A program made the translations under genes and the position numbers. Below the pieces are notes generated by a model that was given only the letters and a program-made list of their open reading frames with translations, searched no databases and was not told where the DNA came from. This document shows positions 12,125 through 22,722 of a DNA stretch of 64,000 nucleotides, piece by piece (position 1 is the stretch's first letter; each line of letters starts with the position of its first letter). Source of the DNA: Oscheius tipulae (taxonomy: Eukaryota; Nematoda; Chromadorea; Rhabditida; Rhabditidae); assembly GCA_037178975.1 (NCBI GenBank), contig JASJZH010000003.1, forward strand, positions 186,001 to 250,000, read 5' to 3'.

Positions 12125-12486
12125 ATGCTGTTCCGTGACAGGTTCTTTCTCACAAGCAGGGTACGTCGACAGATTTCTACTGACTCCGCTTCTTCAGACC
12201 AATCTCCGTCTCGCAGCCTTTATTCTGATGCTGCCCTCTTTTGCAGCAGCCAGTGCTCTTCCCGCGATGGATTGTGACGAGACCATGGGAAATGCTCTTT
12301 GCTCTCTCCAATATATACCTTGTCAATATAGGATTAGACAAAACTTTCATGAAGTTTCAGTGTGCCATCGGACTTCTGACAATCGCGATTGCTTGCTTTG
12401 GCAAGAAGGAAGGCTACCGGGGAATGCTTCTGAACATTCGAAATGCATTCTTTTCGGATTTATTATCACTACTGGTTAAGTTTTAA
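12125..12486 (+). pseudogene. Probable degenerate four-helix membrane gene
   Basis: A hydrophobic stretch (RLAAFILMLPSFAAASAL) follows a TTCTTCAG acceptor. Then, in another frame, WEMLFALSNIYLVN and CAIGLLTIAIACFG form two further membrane segments before a stop. The second part resembles the SPIELFVATLNFAVN region of the convergent gene at 12587-13327. A one-base frame change near 12260 is needed to join the halves and no splice pair does it, so I read this as a decaying paralogue. Its 3' end converges on that gene with about 100 nt between the stops. A functional two-exon gene with a site I missed cannot be excluded. Confidence 0.4.
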
Positions 12487-12586
12487 CAGTACGACACTTC
12501 CGGAAAATCAGTTCTCATGCTCAGCATCTCGCTGACAGAATGTCTCGTCGGAACTGATATTACCGAGAAGACGCCGAAGGGATTCA

Positions 12587-13327
12587 TTATGGCGGAGACG
12601 GAAAGAGAACGGCATAATTATCGCCGCAGAACATTGGATACAGATTTTTCAGATACGCTGCTTTGGTGTCTTCCATGAAGGTCGGAAGATCATGAACGCA
12701 GATGGTCATGGCATCCAGCTCGTCTTCCAGCTGCTGATCAATGAGAGCATTGCGGAGCTCGAAGGTCAGGATTAGTTGAACTGAAAATTGTGTCAACATC
12801 TCTAAGAGACAGAGAGGGACTCACCCATGACAGTCAGACCCAGAAAGAAAACCAGGTGACCAGCATTGCTTTTCTCGCCGTTAAAGTCAAAGGCCACTGC
12901 GAAGTAGTAAGTCGTGGCATTGACCAGGCAGGACATCAGAAGAGCGATCAGGACCACATTGGTGATGTAAGCGACACGCATGAAATGAAGTTTATCGGAC
13001 GTAGCAGACCAGAAGATCATGAAGTTGACCGCAAAGTTCAGAGTGGCCACGAACAGTTCGATGGGACTGTTCTGCTCACGCAACTGCAAGGCCAGAGTCA
13101 CGGCAGCGATGAAAGCGTAGAGGAACATGGCACCGGCGGCGGCAAAGCCGAGGAATTGCTGAAATGATGTCTGCCTCGCTGTCTCTCTGTAAACATGCCT
13201 TGGAAGTCCACGGGCCCTTCAGACGGATGCTCAGAGCCTCCATCTCCTTGTTGACGAGGGGCAATTCCGGAAGAGTGACAGCCACGGTTCTAGTCTTCTG
13301 GGCCTGACCACCTTGGTGAACGACCAT
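12587..13327 (-). CDS. Four-helix membrane protein, 3 exons, with a GC-AG intron
   Basis: Predicted 218-residue protein. Exons in coding order: 13199-13327, 12825-13158, 12587-12780. A hydrophilic 50-residue N terminus leads to four membrane segments (FAAAGAMFLYAFIAAVTLAL; ELFVATLNFAVNFMIFW; YITNVVLIALLMSCLV; HLVFFLGLTVMGVQLILTF) and a polar tail. The ATG (MVVHQGG) sits directly after CATTCAG, suggesting a trans-splice or 5'UTR acceptor. The first intron is 40 nt and keeps frame only with a GC donor (AAG|GCATGT); every GT alternative breaks the first helix. Topology resembles claudin/MARVEL-type tetraspans, but no diagnostic motif was found. No function assigned. Confidence 0.75.
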
Positions 13328-13710
13328 CTGAATGATGTTGTCTTGAGAGGGGAAGCCTAGCACGAACTTATGAGAGAGAACCTGACAATTCTCAGGCGTT
13401 GCCTCGTCTGTCTCACACAAGTTGCTAGGCAATTACTCTTCCCCGAAACGGGATTCTATTTCTGGGAGACAGTCGTCAGTTTTATGAGCTGGTGATGAGA
13501 GAAACGGAGCTGGCAAAGACACTGAGGAGAGAGGCTGACAGCTCCCCTTATATACCATCTGTCAACTATAAACGTTTACGAAAAATGATCTCACCTGGGT
13601 GGGTCTATAAACAAAAACAAGCGACGAAATGTATCTCCTGAGCTATGACAAGATGCTAAACCAGCAAACAGTTATCGAAGCCTAGAACACGAGAAAAAGG
13701 AAAAATTTCG

Positions 13711-13774
13711 TTAACAGGGATCAAACCCGAGCCTTCAGATTACAACACAAGCATGCTACCCAAACGGCCATTTG
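13711..13774 (-). pseudogene. tRNA-like element (degenerate)
   Basis: On the minus strand: D-arm-like TGGCCGTTTGGGTAGC, then a B box GGTTTGATCCC at tRNA distance. The anticodon stem is mismatched and the acceptor arms do not pair. Its middle (GTAATCTGAAGG) resembles the element at 11131-11202. Confidence 0.4.
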
Positions 13775-13812
13775 ACAGAAGCTTTGTGAAACGGTACGGG
13801 TGCGCTCACTTT

Positions 13813-13888
13813 GAGTCAGATGGTCTAGTGGTTACCGCATTCGCTTGGAGTTCAAATGCCGTCGTGTTGGTTCGATCCCCGTCGGAAA
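13813..13888 (+). pseudogene. tRNA-like element (degenerate)
   Basis: GGTCTAGTGGTTACC is a tRNA-Glu/Gln-like D-arm and GGTTCGATCCC a perfect B box. A GCATT/AATGC stem encloses a 13-nt instead of a 7-nt anticodon loop, and the acceptor arms do not pair. It sits 40 nt from an opposite-strand element of the same type. Confidence 0.4.
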
Positions 13889-14063
13889 CAAAAGTGTGGC
13901 ATTTGGTATTCTTAGGGTTTCGAGGTTAATGAACAAGATTCTGATGCTAGTTTTTCTCCAAAAAACTTCAATGTCAATATGTCGAGTTGTCGAGCCTATT
14001 TTCTGGAACACTTGGTATCTCTGGGGAGGACACAGGAAGACCTAAAAGGTAAAATCTCTCCTT

Positions 14064-14150
14064 TCGAAAGTGCCTGTGTCTGAAAATTGAAGCAGTTTAC
14101 ACCAAAAGAATTGAGTCTGACTTATTCTGATCACATCACTTCTCTTCTAT
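14064..14150 (+). repeat. Copy 2 of an approx. 85-nt direct repeat
   Basis: Matches 11932-12018, starting CGAAAGTGCCTGTG and ending CTTCTCTT. Lies upstream of a hydrophobic gene remnant, just as copy 1 lies upstream of the degenerate gene at 12125. Confidence 0.6.
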
Positions 14151-14690
14151 GATTCAAGATAGGGAGTCAAGCTACACAAATTCTCCCTATTGCTTGCTTC
14201 GTGTATCCACGTCTTCTCCATAGCCCTGTCTAATTGTTCCCTCCACACAGATGCAAACGTTTTACAATTATATCATCCTCATACTGGCTCGACCTATCCT
14301 TGTTCTATCTCGAAATGTTGCATCCCTATCACTCTACATCCGTTGGAGCAAAAGAACAGGAAGACAGTACTCACAAGAACGGATAAGGGTCTTGTAAACT
14401 CTTTTGTCGCTCGCATTCCTCTCACACTAGTCAGTGATAAGAATCTCTTTCCGAAATGGCGCCTCTGTTTACGACAGGCGCCTCAGCTTGTAATCAGCTG
14501 ATCCGTATAGTATTCGGTGGATTAAAATATTAGACTTGTCAAAAAGGCAACCTTGTATTCTGTTCGTCTGTCTGTCTCTGTCTTTCTTTGTCTTTTTCCG
14601 TTTCTCTGTCTCTCTGTCAATCTGGCTCACTCTCTGTATCTGTCTCTGAGCTTCTCGCCTCTAGAATCATTCATTTCAAGCATCAGGATT

Positions 14691-15247
14691 TTATGATGTG
14701 TAGATAGTTTGCTCTCGATTTCTAGCCTCCTTGGCCTCATTCAGTGTCCTCTTGATAGTCCAGGCCATCAGAACAAGATACAAGAGAGCCGCACCGTTAA
14801 AGATGAAGACTCCGACTATGAAGACTCCAACACTGTCGTTATTGTAGTCACCAATGACCCCGATGAGGAAAAGAATCTCAATCAACGCCAGGATTAAGGT
14901 CGAGACGATATTGAACGTCTGGAGCCAGTAGGCGCCACGTAGAAGCCCAATCTTCATTGTCAGGGCAGCGCACATGGTGAAACTGGCTACGATGAGCTAA
15001 AGGAAACTATTTTCTGTTCTTACAAGTCTTACCACAAAAATCTCACTGGTCAGTAACATAGCCGAATAACCAGGGTAGTCGGCGAAATCGAAACCACCGT
15101 TGGTAAAATTAATTACCAGGCCGGCCACGTCAATAATAATGATTATGACGGTCCAAACAATGAGACAGGTCTGTAAACTGGTAGACTCTACTTTTTGGAC
15201 TGGGGCTGACCCTGGCTGCGCAACAGCAACATCCAGACGTTGGTCAT
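14691..15247 (-). CDS. Four-helix membrane protein (family 1), broken or unusual first exon
   Basis: Coding order: first exon about 15211-15247, then 15033-15170 and 14691-14996. Exons 2 and 3 are intact and phase-matched, with TCLIVWT opening helix 1, four hydrophobic segments and MAWTIKRTLNEAKE after helix 4. Exon 1 is the problem. Paralogues encode GCGCC there, and the matching frame here would read SGCCCCAAR, but the ATG at 15247 lies in another frame and the ancestral frame has a TGA where the start should be. Either a one-base change has disabled this copy, or a different upstream start is used. Function unknown; probably the same as its neighbours. Confidence 0.65.
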
Positions 15248-15609
15248 TTCGGTGGAATAGGAGCGGAATTTGGGATGGAGATAAAGAAGGAATGACTAGG
15301 CAATCTTATATAGCCATTTTGTTATCACGCTCAGTAGTACTCTGTCGTAGTCTTTCGATTCGAAAACTGTTTGTCTAGCCATCATAATTGGCGAGGAGAG
15401 AGATAGGATGCAGTGACTGTGCTTCGCATGAATCATAAGCTTATCAAGGGACTCAGCCTGCGGTCTTCAAAGTTGCAGACTTCCGAGACGGAATATGACT
15501 GTTCTATGAGCGGTATCTTTTTCATTCTGTCTCTTTAGTCACCAGTCCTCTTCTTCAGCTTTCGGTCTCGTAGAATCTTTTCTAAGAATTCATTTGAAAA
15601 ATGATGAAA

Positions 15610-16179
15610 CTAAGGTCTGTAAATAGATTGTTCCGGTTTCTTGGCGTCTTGAGCCTCATGCAGTGTTGTTTCAATCGTCCAGGCCATCAGGATATTATAC
15701 GCCAGGAATAGAGCAAAGATGATTATGACACTAATTATGGTAATGTTCTTGTTGTCGAAGTAGCTAGATGTCTCTCCAAAAACCCCCAGTAAGATGAGGT
15801 TCTGTATGATGAAACAAATAACAGCAAACATGATGTAAGCAATCTGAAGCCCGAAGGCGATTCGAAGACATTTTCGCGTCATCGCAAAAGCGGCAGCCAG
15901 TGTGAAAACCGCTACGATAAACTGAAGACAACTATTCTAGTAGTTTTTTGTCAAAACCCACCAAAACGACGAGCTTGGCAAGAACAATAACTGAGTACCC
16001 AGGAAAAAAACTAAAGTCAAAGAAACCATCGGTGAAACTGTAAATAATGAAGAGAGTGTCCAGGCCAATAGTTATACCGGTCCATAGGAACAAGCAGGTC
16101 TAAAAATTAGATTACGGTACTTTTTGGGACTTACCCTGGCAGCGCAACAGCCACATCCAGTTCGATAGTCGTTTACCAT
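15610..16179 (-). CDS. Four-helix membrane protein (family 1), 3 exons
   Basis: Predicted 164-residue protein. Exons in coding order: 16135-16179, 15962-16099, 15610-15921, with introns of 35 and 40 nt. It starts MVNDYRTGCGCCAAR, a Cys cluster suited to acylation (inference), then TCLFLWT and helix 1, helix 2 running into LAAAFAMTRKCLRIAF, helix 3, helix 4 and the tail MAWTIETTLHEAQDAKK. Intact, with the same exon boundaries as the genes on either side. Its upstream 75 nt (about 16220-16295) resemble those of the neighbours. Not recognised as a named family. Confidence 0.85.
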
Positions 16180-16380
16180 TGTGGTGGTGTAAACGGCAGA
16201 GGATTGGCAGAGAGAGATAGAAAGCAGTGACTATGCTTCGTGTGATTAAACGCTTAGCAAGGGACACAGCCTGCAATCTCCAAAGTTGCAGACATACGAG
16301 TCGAAAACTAACTGTGCTCTGAACACTCTTTCTCTCTTTGTTTTCCTCCCAGCATTTCTCTTTTCAAGAATGTGAACACT

Positions 16381-16910
16381 TTATTTTCGAGCTTTAGCTT
16401 TTTCTACTTCATTCAATGTCTGCTTGATCGTCCAGGCCATTAACAGAGGATACACAAGAGCCGAGACGTAGAAGACTATCATGGTTATTACGCCGGCTCC
16501 AATACTGTCGAAGTTGCCGATGAGCATAATTTCGATAACTATAAGGACAATATTGAGAAACATGTAGGCTATCTGAAGCCAGAAAGCAATGCGAAGAAGT
16601 TGACGCATCATATAGAATGCAGCGAAGAGTGTAAAAGAGACTACGACAAGCTGAAGACAAAATACACAGCTTATTTTGATACGAAACTTACCGTAACAAT
16701 CAGACTGGTAAGTGTAACAGCAGAGAGCCCAGGATTTGCTTTAAAATCAAATTGACCACTGCCTAAGCCAGCTATCAAAATGATGACGTCAAACCAAAGA
16801 ATAACAATAGTCCATATTAGTAAACAAGTCTGAAATCTGGAAATGCTGTTTCTGTTGAGACATACCCTGCATGAGCAACAGCCGCATCCAGTTTGGTAGC
16901 GTTTTGTCAT
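16381..16910 (-). CDS. Four-helix membrane protein (family 1), 3 exons
   Basis: Predicted 150-residue protein. Exons in coding order: 16866-16910, 16692-16829, 16381-16650. I chose the ATG giving MTKRYQTGCGCCSCR because it matches the paralogues, although the frame stays open for 20 codons upstream. TCLLIWT opens helix 1; LFAAFYMMRQLLRIAFWLQIA joins helices 2 and 3; MAWTIKQTLNEVEKAKARK forms the basic tail. Slightly shorter than the other copies because the C terminus ends early. Function unknown. Confidence 0.85.
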
Positions 16911-17251
16911 CTTGATGGTCGATAACGGCAGGGAGTTCGGAAGACACAGAAAGTAACCGACTGCTATCAATGCGTCCTGTTTGGAAGCGTAATCAGGAAA
17001 ATCCTAAGCGGTGGTGGCAGAAGTTTGGCAGTCTCTTTCTCTCTGTCTCTGTCTTCGTCCCTCTATCTCTCCGTCCCTTTCTTTCTTCACTTAAACCTGT
17101 CTCTGCGTCTTTTCAAACTTTATCAGATTGTCAAATCGCTCTAGAACTTTGTAACTGCAGCAAACTGATCTTTAGCTCAGTTTGATTTCATTTTTTATGT
17201 GAGAGCATCTACAGTATCCTTAGTATTTAAATTTTATCAAAAGTTCCAGAA

Positions 17252-17711
17252 CTATAAGGTGGGTATACAGTTTTGTTCTGCATTCTTGGCGTCTTCTGTT
17301 TCATTCAGGGCCCTCTTGATTGTCCAGACCATCAGAATGTTGTAGGCCAGGAAAAAGCGTAAATGATGGTGAGATCAATCCAAGAATAAAAACTAAAATA
17401 ACTGCTGTATGAAAACACATTAGCCATAACGATCTCTGCGACTGTAAGGACGGTACAGAGAACTATGTAGGCTATCTGAAACTAGAAAGCATTTTGAAGA
17501 ATTCTAGCGTCATCGTAATAGTGGCTGCCACTGCAAACAGGGCTACGACAAGCTGAAACTACTGTTTTTCTGGTTAAGTAAAGTCTATCAATGCTGTAAG
17601 TTTGGCAAGAACTATCGCTGACAGCTAGATTAGTACACGAAGCTGAACGGTACTTCTTAGAGCTTACTCTGGCTGCGTAACAGCCACATCCAGTTCGATA
17701 GTTGTTTGCTT
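17252..17711 (-). pseudogene. Pseudogene of the four-helix family
   Basis: Clearly homologous to its neighbours but disabled in several ways. The start ATG is AAG at 17709-17711, and the Cys motif has TGC changed to TAC. The helix-1 exon has lost its first part (only the VLAKL-like end remains near 17590-17640). In the last exon the usual AFW has become AF-stop (TGG to TAG), and a further frame change precedes the still readable MVWTIKRALNETED tail. Retention of the tail suggests a recent loss. Confidence 0.8.
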
Positions 17712-17901
17712 TACTAGGGGAAAAGAGAGAACTTGGCAGGATAAGGGAGCAGTGACTGTGCTCCTTGTCGTATTAATCGCATATCAAGGGACAATGTCGG
17801 TGGACCTCCAAAGTTGCAGACTTCCGATTTTTAACTCTCTGTGTCCTGAGCTGTCTATCTCTGTCTCTCTTCGTAGCTTTTGCAATTTCAGTATTTTCAT
17901 T

Positions 17902-18468
17902 TCAAACATCAATTTTACATGGAATGTAGCTTGCTTGCACTGTAATTCCAGTCTCTTCCGCCTCCTTGACTGCCCTTCTGATGGTCCAGGCCAACAAGCC
18001 TTGTACCACCAGAGTTATACTGGTCATTATGATGATTTCGGCTACACGGAACACAACATTATCGAAGTTGTAACCTCCAATGACGCCAGTAATACAAAGA
18101 GCATGGATCAGCTGAAACACGACTCCGAAGCCAATAATGGCTATCGGGAGCCAGGAGGCGATTCGAAGAAGCCGCGCCTCCATTTTATAGGCCGCGATCA
18201 TGATGAACGTGGCCATGCTGAGCTATGAAAAACTTATATTTTGTCAAAAATCGTACGACAAGAAGCGGAGAAACTAGTCCAAGTGTTGACAAGACAGCAT
18301 TATTGGTGAAATCGAAGCCGCCAGTGACAATATCGAGCATCAGGTTGCCGGCATTCATCCCGGCCATTATGCATGTCCAGACTAGAAGACAGGTCTAGGC
18401 GAATATTATGCTTTAAAGAGAAGATTCACCCTGGTTTTACAGCAACCGCATCCGTTGTTTTCAGTCAT
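17902..18468 (-). CDS. Four-helix membrane protein (family 1), 3 exons
   Basis: Predicted 165-residue protein. Exons in coding order: 18430-18468, 18257-18394, 17902-18222. It starts MTENNGCGCCKTR; TCLLVWT opens helix 1; IAAYKMEARLLRIASWLPIA joins helices 2 and 3; LLAWTIRRAVKEAEE follows helix 4. It and the gene at 23960-24506 share YKM and the VVQGLLAWTI end, so these two are the closest pair, now separated by the receptor kinase. A GATA-like CGATAAG lies about 75 nt upstream. Function unknown. Confidence 0.85.
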
Positions 18469-19118
18469 TTTGAAAAAGAGGGAGAGAAAGTGGAAGGAGC
18501 GATACAGGATGAGTATCTTGGCTCCTTTATGTACCGGGCGCCTTATCGAAGGATGAGTCTTTTCCGGTGGTTTGGAGTGGAAACAGTTTCTTTCGCCGTT
18601 TGTAATGTTCGTTCAGACTAAAATACAAACAATATGATGTGTAGTATGTTACAGCCGTTAAGCAATAGTTTATTTTGTTGTCCTCCTAGCTACATAGCAA
18701 ATCTGCTCTGAGAAATAAGATACTATTTTCGAGCGGTTATCATGCAGAACAGACAGCAGTTTGATTCTATTAAACGTATTTCAATAAGCGCTGGAGATCA
18801 AAAAATAATGAGTAAGCAATTAAGAAGTTTGGTTTGGGTTGTGACTGTACCTAATGAATCACTGGTTTCTATTTGTAGTACGAACAAGCATGTTTAGAAA
18901 TACACCACATGGAAATATTTGATATCATAGTACGATTTGTAGTAAGCGACTATTTGAAGTACTTTTCTATTGTTTGGCTGTGCTGATACAAATGGCAAAC
19001 TACAAAACAAGAGCAAACTATTTCAGTGATACCTGATACCAAGCAGTCTGTCTCCTTCCGGAAGGAATGACTGTCCCCTTTTTTCTTATCAGTGGAGAAA
19101 TTCAAAGACAATATAAAT
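18469..19118. other. Intergenic spacer between a membrane gene and the receptor kinase
   Basis: About 650 nt, AT-rich toward the kinase. No coding frame with support. A TATAAATAT string directly precedes the first ATG of the kinase gene. Confidence 0.4.
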
Positions 19119-22100
19119 ATGTTTAATATCACCTGTAGCATCGTTTTTGCCCGCTGGCTGGCGATGCGGAATTATTCCTTCGTTTTTTTGTTGATTCATG
19201 GAGTCAGCCCACTATTTAAACTGTCACTAAATACCATCCTTAGCGATTACTATTGCGCAGAAAAGTTTGTCTACTTCGCTACATACGAAAAAAGCGGCAT
19301 TCATTTGTAAGTATGATTAATTTGTTTCTGAGAGCTTATTCGTGGGTCATTCTTAATTGAGCCCTGGCGACCCGAATATTTTTGTTTTTAGATGTATCAG
19401 AGAGCCGAAGAAGACCGCAACATTGCAAGAAGCCATAGATATCTGTTTGAAATTTGACAGCCAGCTGGCGACTGAATACGAACTTTTCTACGCAGCTGAT
19501 CAAAACCAAACGTCTTCAAGACAGCTTTTGTATTGGGCCAGACCAGTTGACAAATTGGAAAACGATACGTTGGGACCATCTGTCCTTCCAGGATACAATA
19601 AAACTATTCTGTAAGTTGATAACCTAATTTTTAAAGGAATCTTAATAATAATTTAGTAGATTCGATGATAGCTATTTATCGTTCATATGTACTAAACGAA
19701 GTATATGCTCCATCAATTGGCGAACGTCAAATGTAAGAAGCGTTTTTGTTCCGGTTTTAAGAAGCCTAGTTTGCCCACTTTGAGGTGGAGGATAGGGACT
19801 TTTACCATTCACGATGCTGCTCTTTTCAAGATTCAGTTTTCGAGACTACCTTCGAAAATGTTACAGTGTTCCATTGTCTGGCAATCTGTCAAGCAAACAC
19901 CTCGTGTGAACAATTGAATTGGCAAACTAATCAAACTGACAATGAACAGTACGTTTATTAGAATGTGGGGTAAACATGACGTCTTCGTTTTCAGTCTTGC
20001 CAATGGCACTTGTCATCTGTCAAAAGAGCCTGCGGGTCAAGCTTACGAAGGTGAAGCCGGAACATTCTGTGCTTACAGAAAAGACAAGGTACGTCCATTT
20101 TGCGATTCCAAGCCAGCCGTTACATTTAGCCACATGTGCATACGACCAAAGATAACTTGGAAGAACCGAATCAAGTCTGTCGAAACTATAGTGGGTGGCT
20201 TCAACACTATATCAAGTAGAGTAGTTTGCTATAAAGCACACTTTTGCTAAGGTGTTTCACGCTTCATACCGAGGAGGTATTCTATTCTGAAGCAAAACTA
20301 TTGTGCGCGAATCAACTGGCTACGCTGGAGACTGAGGAGGACTATGCGCTGATATCAAGTCGGCGACAATTGCAAAACAAATTTACGAACTGTTAAGGGA
20401 CCTTGCTGGGTACTTCATATGGACAGGCGTGGGTCAGTTTGGAAATCGATCCATCAGGAAACTGGTCCTGGCTTTATAAAAATGAATACAAGCAGCTGAC
20501 GTATGGAAAATGGGAAAACGAATATCAAAATATAGTATGTTATTTGAAGTTTTTCTCTCTCGGTGCTAATCCAGTGGGCAAAGGGATATACAGTCCCCTC
20601 TGTGGAAAGTTTTACGAATTCAGACTGGAATGTATAGATCACTACCAATCGAGGATAAACAGTTGAAGAAAAATGATAAAATACAAGCCCTGGTTTTCGC
20701 CAATATTTATGATTATAAACCTGTTTTTAAGTAAGCTTTCTGATTAATATCAAACGGTTGTTCAGGCAAACACCAGGCTGGGTTAAAAGACACTACTTGT
20801 GTGAGACTGTAAGCGTTGTCGCTGATGAGGAAGCTATAAGAAATCTAAATCAATTAATAAGTTATGGTGTTGGAACCTTGGTAGTTGGAGCAGTTCTTCT
20901 AGCAGTTTGGATTCGGAAGTTGTACAAGAGCAATCAGGCGCAACAAATGTGAGGAAAAATACAAGAAGAACACAGTTATTGTTCAGCTCCCTAGCTCATC
21001 TCTACAATAGACTAAACAAAGAAGTCAAAGTCAATCCTTACATTAAGGGACTTCCAGTGTTACCGCTTGATCGTTGTGTTGATCAATTGAATTTCAACAG
21101 GGACTTTGAAATTGATCAAGATCGTATTGAACTTGGAGACAAGGTTACAGACGTTTAGTTTGATTTCAGCTATTATATTTTTTTCAGATAGGATCCGGCG
21201 CTTTTGGTGTGGTCCACAGAGGCTACTTGAAGCGAAGAAGACAAGCTGTAACGGATTATGAAAATTCGAAACTTCCCATCGCTATTAAAGGTATGAATAG
21301 CTGTTGTCTAATTCACGCTATTAAAATGCAAATTCAGCTGATTGCGAACCAAATATTTGTGAGCTTTTCATAGCAAATTACATATACATACGTTCGCGTC
21401 GCGAAAATTCGAACAACCGTACTGTGTCGGATCGCTGCAAATCGAGAAAAAGGACTAAACCTATACATTCAGGTCCTTCCAAGAGTGGTGAAAAGAAGGA
21501 TGTGGAGGAGGCTTTCAAAATGCTTGTAGACGAGATAATAATCATGAGCTCCATAGGAAAACATTCAAATGTACTGTCTTTTGTTGGAGCTAGCACCAAA
21601 GCTTTGAACACGTGAGCTCTTGTCTGGACTCTGTACCGCGTCTTTTCAGAACTATGGAAAAAGCAAACCTGTTTATGGTTCTAGAATACTGCGAAAATGG
21701 AAATCTGAAAAATTTCCTTGAGCCGTATAAGCGCAGGGAAAAACTGTTTATTAATGAACTCCGTTCCGAAGCGCCGACCGAGGATAGTGACTATTTAACC
21801 CCCAAAAACAAGAAACTCCACAAATATGCGGTATCTATAGAGTTCATTTGGTCTAGACTATTTTCAGCATGAGAAGAACAATGAATGGGGAGCTGAAGTC
21901 GAAGATGAACGTCTTCTATCGAACTCAGCAAGCCTCATGACGTCAGATTTAATCTGCTTCGCTTTGCAAATTGCAGATGGAATGGACTTTATTGCTAACA
22001 TCCCGGTGAGAAACATCCTCATTAAATTTAAATGTTTTACAGTGTGTTCATCGTGATCTCGCTGCTCGTAACATTCTTATTACCTACAACAATATCTGCA

Positions 22101-22722
22101 AAGTAGCTGACTTCGGCTTAGCGAAGGACACAAAAGATAAAGACTATTACCGAGCAGGCAAAGAAGCTTGTCTACCTATCCGATGGATGCCAATTGAAGC
22201 AATCGAAACCCGTTTCTTCACCACAGAAGTAGTGTTTCTGTTTGCATAAGATCCCAAATTTCAGTCCGATGTGTGGTCTTATGGTGTTCTTCTGTTCGAA
22301 CTTTTTAGTCTTGGAGCTGAACCATACTCCTCCTTGGAATCAACGTGGAATCTTCCTAACCATTTGAAAAAGGGGCATCGACTGCCACGACCGGATTACT
22401 GCCATGAGGAAATGTAAGTGAGGCACGTATTGAAGGAATCTGAGCTTTGAGAGCCGAACATGTCTTTTTTCAGCTACGATCTGATGAAAACATGTTGGAA
22501 TGAGGAACCAAGCGAAAGACCCACGTTCGCTGCCTGTAGTGAACAAATGCAAAAACATCTGAAAAGAGCGTCACCACAGGTAAATATTTCACCAGATCCA
22601 TTCAAGAGATCGCAATTTAGTTGACAGAGAGAATACAAATCAAATTGGCCAAGGAGCTGGAGAGACTCAACAACTTGTCAAGCTGGGCTACTACGACCGA
22701 CGTTGCTACAACACCAGTCTAA
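19119..22722 (+). CDS. Receptor tyrosine kinase with C-type-lectin-like ectodomain, 19 exons
   Basis: About 930 residues. Exons: 19119-19306, 19392-19610, 19657-19732, 19770-19948, 19995-20088, 20130-20215, 20252-20358, 20398-20534, 20594-20730, 20766-20948, 20987-21143, 21188-21290, 21338-21611, 21650-21830, 21868-22005, 22043-22228, 22265-22413, 22474-22579, 22621-22722; all in phase. A leader ([11 protein letters not shown]) is followed by a first lectin-like domain ([15 protein letters not shown]), a Cys-rich PAN-like piece ([17 protein letters not shown]), and a second lectin domain ([30 protein letters not shown]). Then come a helix ([17 protein letters not shown]) and the kinase: [44 protein letters not shown]. 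About 55 residues are inserted between AIK and the alpha-C glutamate helix. An ATG at 19164 is an alternative start giving a cleaner leader. Two introns (36 and 39 nt) use AAG acceptors. Ligand unknown. Confidence 0.88.

Larger units (their letters stand above)
13328..14690. other. Intergenic region with tRNA-like elements and repeat copy 2
   Basis: No supported protein gene. Besides the two tRNA-like elements and the direct-repeat copy, a hydrophobic fragment near 14249-14340 (FYNYIILILARPILVL) follows an ACACAG acceptor. It may be the remnant of another membrane-gene copy paired with the repeat, as at 12125. The last 150 nt are TCTCTG simple sequence and 3' flank of the next gene. Confidence 0.45.
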
